Positions 25,888 to 32,699 of a stretch of DNA of 32,699 nt are shown in pieces. The position numbers and the translations under genes were made by a program. The notes beneath the pieces were generated by a model, which worked only from the letters and a program-made list of their open reading frames with translations, was not told the origin of the DNA and searched no databases. This DNA is from Actinophytocola sp. (lineage in GTDB: Bacteria > Actinomycetota > Actinomycetes > Mycobacteriales > Pseudonocardiaceae), in assembly GCA_009377385.1 (NCBI GenBank), contig WHUD01000041.1, positions 1 through 32,699 on the forward strand, given 5' to 3'. Every line of letters begins with the position of its first letter. Positions within the stretch are counted from its first letter, which is position 1.

Positions 25888-26936
25888 CGGCGGTCTCGAC
25901 CGCACCAGCGACCCGATTCACGCTCCCGCCTCACGCAGAGGCGACCCAACCACCGGAACGACGCGGCCTCGCCCGCGACGACGTACGGCTCCTCGTCGCG
26001 CGGCCGTCGTCGATCGAGCACAGCTGGTTCCGCGAGCTGACCGACCACATCCGCCCGGGCGACGTCGTCGTCGTGAACACCTCGGCGACACTGCCGGCGG
26101 CCGTCGACAGCACCCGATCGGACGGCACACCCGTCCCGGTGCACGTGTCCACCCGTCTTGACGACGGCGATTGGGTCGTGGAGCTGCGCAGATCGGATGG
26201 GCACGGCCCCGACCTCGACGTCAACCCCGGCGACGTCGTCACCCTGCCGGGCGGCACGCGGTTACGCATGGTGTGGCCGTACCCGGATCCTGACGCCTTC
26301 AGTTCGCGGCTGTGGCGTGCCACCGTCGCGCCGGACGTCGATGTCGTCGAGTACCTCATGCGGTTCGGCAGGCCTATCCGGTATGGCTACGTCAACCAGC
26401 ACTTCCCGCTCGCGGACTACCAGACGGTGTTCGCGAGCGAGCCGGGCAGCGCCGAGATGGCCAGTGCGGGCAGACCGTTCACGCCGGAACTACTGGTGCG
26501 GCTGATGGCGTCAGGGGTGTCGGTGATGCCGATCGTGCTGCACACCGGGGTGTCGAGCCCCGAACTACACGAACCGCCCACGCCGGAACGGTTCGCCGTG
26601 CCCGCCGCGACGGCGGAGCAGGTGACGGCCGCCCACGCGACGGGACGGCGGGTCATCGCCGTCGGCACCACGGTCACGCGAGCACTGGAGACCGCGGCCG
26701 CATCGGACGGCACGGTCTCCGCGACCGAGGGGTGGACCGACCTCGTGCTCGGCCCAGACCGGCCCGTGCGCGTCGTCGACGGTCTGATCACCGGGTTGCA
26801 CCTGCCAGAGGCCAGTCACCTGCTGCTGCTCGAAGCCGTCGCCGGAGCGGAGCTGGTCGGGTCCGCCTACGACGCGGCAGTCCGGCAGCGGTATCTGTGG
26901 CACGAGTTCGGGGACTCGATGTTGTTCCTGCCCTAG
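25884..26936 (+). CDS. Divergent QueA-like SAM:tRNA ribosyltransferase-isomerase homologue
   Basis: The 350-residue protein is collinear with QueA, which transfers ribose from S-adenosylmethionine to 7-aminomethyl-7-deazaguanine in tRNA. Preserved features include HIRPGDVVVVNTSATLPAAV, ADYQTVFA, RRVIAVGTTVTRALE, VVDGLITGLHLPEASHLLLL and YLWHEFGDSMLFLP. Several substrate-side motifs are changed: the Leu-Pro-Pro-Tyr-Ile stretch reads GRPIRYGY (162-169), APTAGLHFT reads MASAGRPFT, and the His/Glu segment reads PPTPERFAV. Most actinobacteria lack queuosine synthesis, and no queC/D/E/F or tgt is in the window. It is translationally coupled to an SDR behind a SoxR-like box. I infer a changed acceptor, perhaps not tRNA. 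Homology is firm; function open. Confidence 0.85.
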   Translation: MTAVSTAPATRFTLPPHAEATQPPERRGLARDDVRLLVARPSSIEHSWFRELTDHIRPGDVVVVNTSATLPAAVDSTRSDGTPVPVHVSTRLDDGDWVVELRRSDGHGPDLDVNPGDVVTLPGGTRLRMVWPYPDPDAFSSRLWRATVAPDVDVVEYLMRFGRPIRYGYVNQHFPLADYQTVFASEPGSAEMASAGRPFTPELLVRLMASGVSVMPIVLHTGVSSPELHEPPTPERFAVPAATAEQVTAAHATGRRVIAVGTTVTRALETAAASDGTVSATEGWTDLVLGPDRPVRVVDGLITGLHLPEASHLLLLEAVAGAELVGSAYDAAVRQRYLWHEFGDSMLFLP

Positions 26937-27013
26937 CTATGGCGGGAACGGCGAAGACGGCGTCCGGAACAGGGAACACGACGCCCGGAACGGGGGACAC
27001 GACGCGGTGGGGG
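26937..27013 (-). repeat. 21-bp repeat array E (after adoK)
   Basis: Three units, read on the minus strand, have plus-strand ACAC at 26976 and 26997 and a degenerate AGAC at 26955, both intervals 21 bp. The core is GTCGTGTCCCCCGTTCCGG. The array begins about nine bases past the adoK stop and ends near the stop of the convergent QueA-like gene. Confidence 0.88.
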
Positions 27014-28060
<1,047 letters not shown>

Positions 28061-28126
28061 TCACCTGGTGAAACTACCCAGTGGTAAGGCTACCGATGAA
28101 CGCGCGCGCCGCCTACCGTCGACGTC

Positions 28127-28297
28127 GTGAGCACCGTCAAAGAACCCGAAACCTGGCAACAGCTCATCGCTGACTGCGCCGACATTCCCCGCACGCTCGA
28201 CGCGCACCCGACGGTCATCCCGCCGCGCGCCGCACCGCGTTGGGAGGTCGACGATGCGTGCGAAGCCCAGGTCGCCGACCTGGACGAGTACGTCTGA
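28127..28297 (+). CDS. Small conserved acidic protein (56 aa), function unknown
   Basis: A short frame from GTG 28127 to TGA 28297 encodes a 56-residue acidic protein starting MSTVKEPETWQQLIADCADI and ending EAQVADLDEYV. It is amphipathic and acidic, with two Trp (15th-residue region and PRWEVDD) and two Cys; there is no membrane segment. TACCGT lies seven bases before the GTG, suggesting a leaderless message. A strong bidirectional hairpin follows 13 nt after the stop, as expected for a real transcription unit. I believe similar small proteins occur next to the HesB/ErpA gene in other actinomycetes but know of no function. Confidence 0.7.
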   Translation: MSTVKEPETWQQLIADCADIPRTLDAHPTVIPPRAAPRWEVDDACEAQVADLDEYV

Positions 28298-28309
28298 GGG
28301 ACCACAGAA

Positions 28310-28354
28310 ATACGTCGGGGCCGCGAGCCAGCACGGCTCGCGGCCCCGACGTAT
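28310..28354. terminator. Bidirectional terminator with 20-bp perfect stem
   Basis: A perfect 20-bp inverted repeat runs from ATACGTCGGGG (28310) to GACGTAT (28354), with the five-base loop AGCAC at 28330-28334. It lies between the 56-aa gene (stop 28297) and erpA (minus strand, stop 28364). The minus-strand side continues TTTCTGTGG, so it should terminate erpA as well. Confidence 0.9.
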
Positions 28355-28363
28355 GACGTCAAA

Positions 28364-28738
28364 TCAGTTGAAGGAGTCCCCGCAGGCGCAGGAGCCGCCC
28401 GCGTTCGGGTTCTCGATGGTGAAGCCCTGCTTCTCGATCGAGTCAACGAAGTCGATGACGGCGTTGTCCACGTAGGGGGCGCTCATCCGGTCAACGGCCA
28501 CCTGCAGGCCGTTGAAGTCACGGAACAGGTCGCCGTCCAGCGTGCGCTCGTCGAAGAACAGCTGGTAGCGCAGGCCGGCACAGCCACCAGGCTGCACCGC
28601 GATGCGCAGGTGCATGTCGTCCCGGCCCTCCTGCTCGAGCAGGGCCTTGGCCTTGGCGGCCGCGGTGTCGGTCAGCACGACACCGTGCGTCTCCGCTCCG
28701 GTCTCGGTTGGCGCGCCGCTCTGCTCAGCAGTCGTCAT
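28364..28738 (-). CDS. erpA: A-type iron-sulfur carrier, HesB/IscA/ErpA family
   Basis: The 124-residue protein has the three invariant cysteines of A-type carriers: C53 in QPGGCAGLRYQLFFDE, and C117 and C119 in AGGSCACGDSFN. Other landmarks are VVLTDTAAAKAKALL and VDRMSAPYVDNAVIDFVDSI. Such proteins accept [2Fe-2S] or [4Fe-4S] clusters and pass them to apo-enzymes. GGGAGAG lies just before the ATG. It matches M. tuberculosis Rv2204c. The first 18 residues are a polar extension. The symbol is by family; erpA and iscA cannot be separated by motif alone. Confidence 0.92.
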   Translation of the reverse strand: MTTAEQSGAPTETGAETHGVVLTDTAAAKAKALLEQEGRDDMHLRIAVQPGGCAGLRYQLFFDERTLDGDLFRDFNGLQVAVDRMSAPYVDNAVIDFVDSIEKQGFTIENPNAGGSCACGDSFN

Positions 28739-28926
28739 GGCTCTCCCATCGAGGTTCGCGCGTGTTCTGTCTGCCACATGTCCAACGTTGTGGCCGCGCG
28801 GTCTGTTCCACGCAGTCGCTTCCCTTCTATGGTGACATACGACGCGCAGGCGGCGACATCTCTGTGACGTATCGTGCCCGGCGACCTCGTGCACCCTTGA
28901 CACCGTCGGTGCAATACGCTGGCAGC

Positions 28927-29607
28927 GTGAGGTTTTTGCGTCGAAACAGCAGCTCATCGACCGAGGGCGCCGCCGACACCGAGGACGCCGCCCTCGACGC
29001 CGATGCCACCGACGGCGAGACGTCGGCCACGACCCGGTCCCACACCCCGAAAAAGGGACGGCCCACCCCGAGCAGGCGAGACGCCGAGGGCAGGCGGCGC
29101 GGCCCCGTCGCGCCGCCGCCGAAGTCGACCCGTGAGGCGATGAAACGCAGCCGCGAGCTGCGCAAGAGCAACCCGGTCAGCAAGGAAGAGCGCAAGGCGC
29201 AGATGCGGGAGCGCCGCGAGCGCATGATGGCCGGTGACGAACGTTACCTGCTGCCGCGCGACCGCGGCCCGGTGAAGGCGTTCGTGCGGGACTGCGTCGA
29301 CGCGCGGCACAACCTGCTCGGGTTGTTCATGCCCTTGGCGATCATCGTGTTCATCTCGCTGCTCATCCCGAACATGGCCGTGCAGCGGTGGGCGACGCTG
29401 CTGACCATGGCGATGCTGGCCGCGATGGCGATCGAGGGCGTCGTCAACGGCAGGCGCATCACGCGGTTGGCAAGGGAGAACTTCCCGAACGAGGACGTCA
29501 AGGGCCGCACGATCGGCTGGTACGCCTTCATCCGGGCGAGCCAGATCCGCAGGCTGCGGGTGCCGAAGCCGAGGGTGAAGCCGGGCGACCCGGTCAAGGT
29601 CAAATGA
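28927..29607 (+). CDS. DUF3043 membrane protein
   Basis: The 226-residue protein starts at a GTG (MRFLRRNSSSSTEGAADTED). An acidic, low-complexity N-terminus is followed by a very basic stretch (KSTREAMKRSRELRKSNPVS, KEERKAQMRERRERM), then the conserved block LLPRDRGPVKAFVRDCVDAR and two membrane helices (LLGLFMPLAIIVFISLLIP and ATLLTMAMLAAMAIEGVV). This is the layout of actinobacterial DUF3043 (M. tuberculosis Rv2206); function is unknown. TACGCT lies six bases before the GTG (leaderless). A perfect TTGACA occurs at 28897 but only 12 bp from it, too close for a standard pair. Its stop overlaps the cobT-like start by ATGA. Confidence 0.9.
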   Translation: MRFLRRNSSSSTEGAADTEDAALDADATDGETSATTRSHTPKKGRPTPSRRDAEGRRRGPVAPPPKSTREAMKRSRELRKSNPVSKEERKAQMRERRERMMAGDERYLLPRDRGPVKAFVRDCVDARHNLLGLFMPLAIIVFISLLIPNMAVQRWATLLTMAMLAAMAIEGVVNGRRITRLARENFPNEDVKGRTIGWYAFIRASQIRRLRVPKPRVKPGDPVKVK

Positions 29608-30644
29608 GCACGTCCGGCGAGGAGGCCCCCGCCGCCGAGGCGCCCCAGTTCGCCGAGGTCAGCCCGCCGGACGGCAGTGCCCGCGCGGCCACGCTGCGGC
29701 TGGCTGGCGCGGATGACACGGTGACGTCCGCCGCAGGCCCGCTCGGTCTCGGCGTGCTCACCACCGCCGCCGCGTGGCTCGCCGGGTGCCAGGGCCAGTG
29801 TCCGCCCCGCCTCCCAGCGCGCACTCGCGTCGTCGTCTTCGCCGCCGACCACGGCATCGCGGCGCGTGGGGTGTCCGCACGCGCGGCGGGCACGACGCGA
29901 GAGCTGACCGGCACGCTGTCGTCGGGCTCTGGGCCGCTGGCCACGGCAGCCGACGCGGTGAGCGCCGGGGTGCGGGTCGTGGATGTCGGCGTCATCGGCA
30001 GCGACGGCGAGCACGCGCTCGGCCACGGCAGCGAACCGATCGACATCGCGGACGCCCTGACCGAGGCGGACACGCTGACGGCGCTGCGTGCGGGGATCGC
30101 GGTGGCCGACGCGGAGATCGACTCCGGTACGGACCTGCTGGTCGCTGGCAGCATCGGCGTCGGGGGCACCACCCCGGCGGCCACGCTCGTCGCCGCCATG
30201 ACCGGAACAGAACCGGTCGCGGTCGTCGGGCGCGGGTCGGGCATCGACGACAGCGGCTGGGCCGCCAAGACGACCGCGATCCGCGACACGCTGCGACGCA
30301 CGAAACCACACCTCGCCGACCCGCTCGCGTTGCTGCGCACGGCCGGTGGCGCGGACATCGCCGCGCTGACCGGCTTCCTCGCGCAGGCTGCCGCACGCCG
30401 CACGCCGGTGGTACTCGGCGGGCTCCCGGTGTCCGCTGCGGCGATGCTGGCCGAGGAGCTGGCGCCGGGCACCCGCGAGTGGCTGCTCGCGGCGAGCACC
30501 ACCACCGAGCCCGCGCACACGCTGGCGCTGGAGCACCTCAACCGCGCGCCGCTGCTCGACCTGCGTCTCGGTGGCGACGCCGACGCGGGTGTCGTCGCGA
30601 CGGTGTCGCTACTGACGACGACGGTGCGTGCCCTCGCCGACTGA
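29604..30644 (+). CDS. cobT: CobT-like protein with degenerate active site
   Basis: The 346-residue protein lies where M. tuberculosis has cobT (Rv2207) and is collinear with it: RVVVFAADHGIAARGVSARA, DLLVAGSIGVGGTTPAATLV, EPVAVVGRGSGIDDSGWAAK, LLRTAGGADIAALTGFLAQA. CobT activates dimethylbenzimidazole for cobalamin. Its key acidic residues are not conserved here. The Glu/Asp before the MGIGNTT loop is S183, with Asn changed to Gly. The catalytic Glu of RLGEGTGA is G324 (LDLRLGGDADAG). GVSAYP reads GVSARA and EPGH reads EPAH. The protein is full length, so this is a divergent or inactive homologue rather than a broken gene. cobS and cobU are not adjacent. It is coupled to the DUF3043 gene. 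Confidence 0.8.
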   Translation: MSTSGEEAPAAEAPQFAEVSPPDGSARAATLRLAGADDTVTSAAGPLGLGVLTTAAAWLAGCQGQCPPRLPARTRVVVFAADHGIAARGVSARAAGTTRELTGTLSSGSGPLATAADAVSAGVRVVDVGVIGSDGEHALGHGSEPIDIADALTEADTLTALRAGIAVADAEIDSGTDLLVAGSIGVGGTTPAATLVAAMTGTEPVAVVGRGSGIDDSGWAAKTTAIRDTLRRTKPHLADPLALLRTAGGADIAALTGFLAQAAARRTPVVLGGLPVSAAAMLAEELAPGTREWLLAASTTTEPAHTLALEHLNRAPLLDLRLGGDADAGVVATVSLLTTTVRALAD

Positions 30645-30658
30645 TCCCGGCGAGGGCA
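30629..30658 (+). terminator. Hairpin overlapping the cobT-like stop codon
   Basis: TGCCCTCGCCG (30629-30639) and CGGCGAGGGCA (30648-30658) form an 11-bp perfect stem, with the TGA stop in the eight-base loop. It sits in the 33-bp gap between the convergent cobT-like and ilvE genes and could serve both strands. Confidence 0.7.
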
Positions 30659-30677
30659 GCGACCGTCAGGACAGCGT

Positions 30678-31781
30678 TCAGGACAAGGGATACCGCCAGC
30701 CGTGCGGGTCCTCGCGAGTGCCGACCTGGATACCCATCAGCTCCTCGCGCAGCCGCATGGTCAGCTCGCCCGTCTCGCCACCCGAGATGCTGAACTCGCC
30801 ACCGGCGTGCTTGACGTGCCCCACCGGGGTGATCACGGCGGCGGTGCCGCAGGCGAACACCTCGGTCAGTTCGCCGGACACGGCGGTCTTCTCCCACTCC
30901 TCTGCGGAGAACTTGCGCTCCTCGACGTCGTAGCCGAGGTCGCGGACCAGCGTGATCACCGAGTCGCGGGTGACGCCGGGGAGCAGTGTGCCCGTCAGCT
31001 CCGGCGTGACGATCCGGGCGTCGGATCCGGAGCCGAGCACGAAGAACAGGTTCATGCCACCGAGCTCCTCGACCCACTGATGGCTCGCGGCGTCGAGGTA
31101 GACAACCTGGTCGCAGCCCTCCTCGACCGCCTTGGCCTGCGGCAGGAAGGACGCGGCGTAGTTCCCGGCGCACTTGGCGTACCCGGTGCCGCCAGGCGCG
31201 GCCCTGCTGTACTCGGTCGACATCCACAGCTTCACCGGCTTCACGCCGCTGGCGAAGTACGAGCCGGCAGGCGAGGCGAACAGCGTGTACTGGTAGGAGT
31301 TCGCCGGCCGGTTCACGCCGAGGCCGACCTCGGTGGAGATAGTGAACGGCCGCAGGTACAGCGACGCGCCTTCGGCGTCCGGCACCCAGCGCCCGTCGAC
31401 CGCGATCAGCTCGCGCAACGACGCGAGGAACAGCTCCTCGGGCAGCTCGGCGATCGCGAGACGCCGCGCCGACGTCCGGAAGCGGGCGGCGTTCATGTCG
31501 GGGCGGAAGGCCGCGATCGAACCGTCCGGCTGCCGGTACGCCTTGAGCCCCTCGAAGATGGCCTGGCCGTAGTGCAGCACGGATGTCGCGGGATCGAGGG
31601 TGAACGGGGCGTATGGCTTGACGGCGGCGTCGTGCCAGCCCTGCTCGGCATTCCAGCTAATCGTCACAATGTGGTCGGTGAATCGCGTGCCGAACCCCGG
31701 ATTCGCCAATACCTCCGCAACGCGCTCCGGGGTCGCCGGGGACGGGCTGGGAGTGTGTCTGAATGGCATGGTGTTCGTCAT
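30678..31781 (-). CDS. ilvE: Branched-chain amino acid aminotransferase
   Basis: The 367-residue PLP enzyme makes Val, Leu and Ile from their keto acids with glutamate. The Schiff-base lysine is K203 in [16 protein letters not shown]. Other landmarks are [51 protein letters not shown] and [17 protein letters not shown]. The start [15 protein letters not shown] is chosen by family length; the open frame upstream is not conserved. The ATG overlaps the stop of the upstream membrane-protein frame (ATGA). There is no Shine-Dalgarno. TACTGT lies six bases before the ATG, so a separate leaderless promoter is possible. It is convergent with the cobT-like gene. Confidence 0.95.
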   Translation of the reverse strand: MTNTMPFRHTPSPSPATPERVAEVLANPGFGTRFTDHIVTISWNAEQGWHDAAVKPYAPFTLDPATSVLHYGQAIFEGLKAYRQPDGSIAAFRPDMNAARFRTSARRLAIAELPEELFLASLRELIAVDGRWVPDAEGASLYLRPFTISTEVGLGVNRPANSYQYTLFASPAGSYFASGVKPVKLWMSTEYSRAAPGGTGYAKCAGNYAASFLPQAKAVEEGCDQVVYLDAASHQWVEELGGMNLFFVLGSGSDARIVTPELTGTLLPGVTRDSVITLVRDLGYDVEERKFSAEEWEKTAVSGELTEVFACGTAAVITPVGHVKHAGGEFSISGGETGELTMRLREELMGIQVGTREDPHGWRYPLS

Positions 31782-32691
31782 GGGGGAACAGTATCGCTTG
31801 ACACGCGCGCACGGCACCGTCGGTTCCGTAACAACCCCGTCAGCATGTCGCCGATCGCCAGCGTGGACGCGACGGCGAGCGCGGTTGGCGGGCCGAGCAG
31901 GGTCGCGGCGGCGGCAAGCGCGTACCCGATGACGACGTGGCGGCGGGAGCCGGCCAGCTCCCACCGCGCGGAGGCAAGCACGGCGAGCAGTGCGGGCAGC
32001 GTCGCCAGCACGACGACGGTGTGGAACAGCGTGGTCAGCGCCGTGGCGTCCGCGGCGGCGAGCGCGTCGCGCAGCGAGGTGTTCGCCAGGCCGAGGCGCA
32101 CCGGCCCGAGCTGGTAGAGCGCGGCTAGGACACCGCGACGGCCAGCGCGGTGCCCGTGGCGAGGCGCACGAGCATCCACCGGCGTGCGCCGACGTCAAGC
32201 AGCGGCACGAACAGCACCCCGGTGAGCAGCACCCCTGGCACCGCGGCGACCACCCCGACCAGCGTCATCCGCTCGCCACCGAGCCCGTTCGCCTCCACTG
32301 GGGCGAGGCCGAAGCACACCCCGGCGAAGACCACCGCAGCAACGGCAAGCACCCCCGCGAGCGTGCGTCGCCAGACGTCGGGCACGTCCAGCCACACCGC
32401 CGCGACACCGGCGACAACCACCAGGCCCGCCGCGACCAGCCCCTGCTCCCCCGGCGCCAGGTACGCCGCAGCCGTGCCCGCGATCATCGCGGCGAGGGTG
32501 AGCTGCGTCCCGGCGCGCACGGTCCGGTGAATGACGCCGTCACCGCGCCCAACGTAGGGGAAACCTCGTTCACTGCGCCGGACGAACCCGACGAACAGCG
32601 CGGCAAGGACGATCCCGGCCGGGAAGTACGCCCCGGCCACGGCGGCGCCAGCCGCGCACGCGATGAGCAGGCCAGCGCCGAGTAGCATCAC
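31778..32691 (-). pseudogene. Multi-spanning membrane protein, interrupted by an apparent -1 frameshift
   Basis: Two overlapping frames seem to be halves of one protein. The upstream part (GTG 32691, or ATG 32688, to TAG 32125) encodes 188 residues with about five or six helices (ALAVAVS at its end). The downstream frame continues directly with [20 protein letters not shown], then [20 protein letters not shown] and ends at 31778, overlapping the ilvE start by ATGA. Adding one base near 32128-32133 joins them into about 304 residues with eight or more helices. No slippery heptamer is visible, so a mutation or a sequence error is more likely than programmed shifting. I do not recognise the family; M. 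tuberculosis has an unrelated-looking integral membrane gene (Rv2209) at this place. Confidence 0.6.
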
Positions 32692-32699
32692 TGATCACC

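Noticed and set aside
16187..27013. CRISPR arrays at the five tandem-repeat loci
   Set aside because: The repeats are directly contiguous with a 21-bp period and have no unique spacers or cas genes.
28897..28920. Standard promoter TTGACA/TACGCT before DUF3043
   Set aside because: The spacing is 12 bp, too short for a normal -35/-10 pair; only the -10 hexamer fits the start codon.
32120..32135. Programmed -1 ribosomal frameshift in the membrane-protein gene
   Set aside because: No X-XXY-YYZ slippery heptamer is present near the junction; mutation or sequence error is simpler.

Overview
The window is about 70% GC, with frequent GTG starts, AsnB/LtsA, a PimB'-type mannosyltransferase and a cytochrome bcc-aa3 branch with a di-heme QcrC. 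This points to a mycolate-lineage or Pseudonocardiales-type actinomycete; the order is my inference and the genus cannot be set by eye. From memory, the backbone matches the Mycobacterium tuberculosis Rv2188c-Rv2210c neighbourhood: pimB', NlpC/P60, DEDDh/GIY-YIG exonuclease, trpD, ctaE-qcrC-qcrA-qcrB, ctaF-ctaC, asnB, adoK, HesB/ErpA, DUF3043, cobT, ilvE.

Layout. 1-~1020: 5' part of an IS1182-type element next to pimB'. 1157-6067 (- strand): cell-envelope genes: a PIM mannosyltransferase, an NlpC/P60 hydrolase, a CxxC/CxxC mini-protein and an NlpC/P60-VanY fusion. 6273-9426: NYN-domain protein and DEDDh/GIY-YIG nuclease, divergent. 9467-10069: Uma2-type nuclease. 10229-14564 (- strand): ctaE-qcrC-qcrA-qcrB respiratory operon. 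14727-16186: receiver-like protein and trpD. 16289-18266: accessory pair, GlxA/AraC-type regulator and EamA exporter. 18392-19822 (- strand): ctaC-ctaF. 19991-21925: asnB. 22003-26936: accessory block with a BBE-type flavoprotein, a FadR-type regulator, a fatty-acid-hydroxylase-family membrane protein, an SDR and a QueA-like protein. 27014-30644: adenosine kinase, 56-aa protein, ErpA, DUF3043 and a degenerate CobT. 30678-32691 (- strand): ilvE preceded by a frameshifted membrane-protein gene.

The most unusual structure is a family of five intergenic arrays of a C-rich repeat with a strict 21-bp period (core GTCGTGTYCCCC), about 21 units in all. Each lies just downstream of a gene and is oriented so that the C-rich strand is that gene's sense strand. 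Four of the five are the boundaries between the conserved backbone and the two accessory blocks, in inward-facing pairs (A+/B- around 16289-18266; C+/E- around 22003-26936); the fifth is inside the second block. I do not recognise this as a described element. A second candidate for new biology is the SDR and QueA-like two-gene operon, which overlaps by ATGA, is preceded by a near-consensus SoxR box, and whose QueA-like protein lacks canonical substrate motifs.

Several genes (pimB', NYN, the exonuclease, the FadR-type regulator, the 56-aa protein, DUF3043, ilvE) have a TANNNT hexamer 6-7 nt before the start codon, suggesting leaderless transcription. No rRNA, tRNA or CRISPR array was seen.
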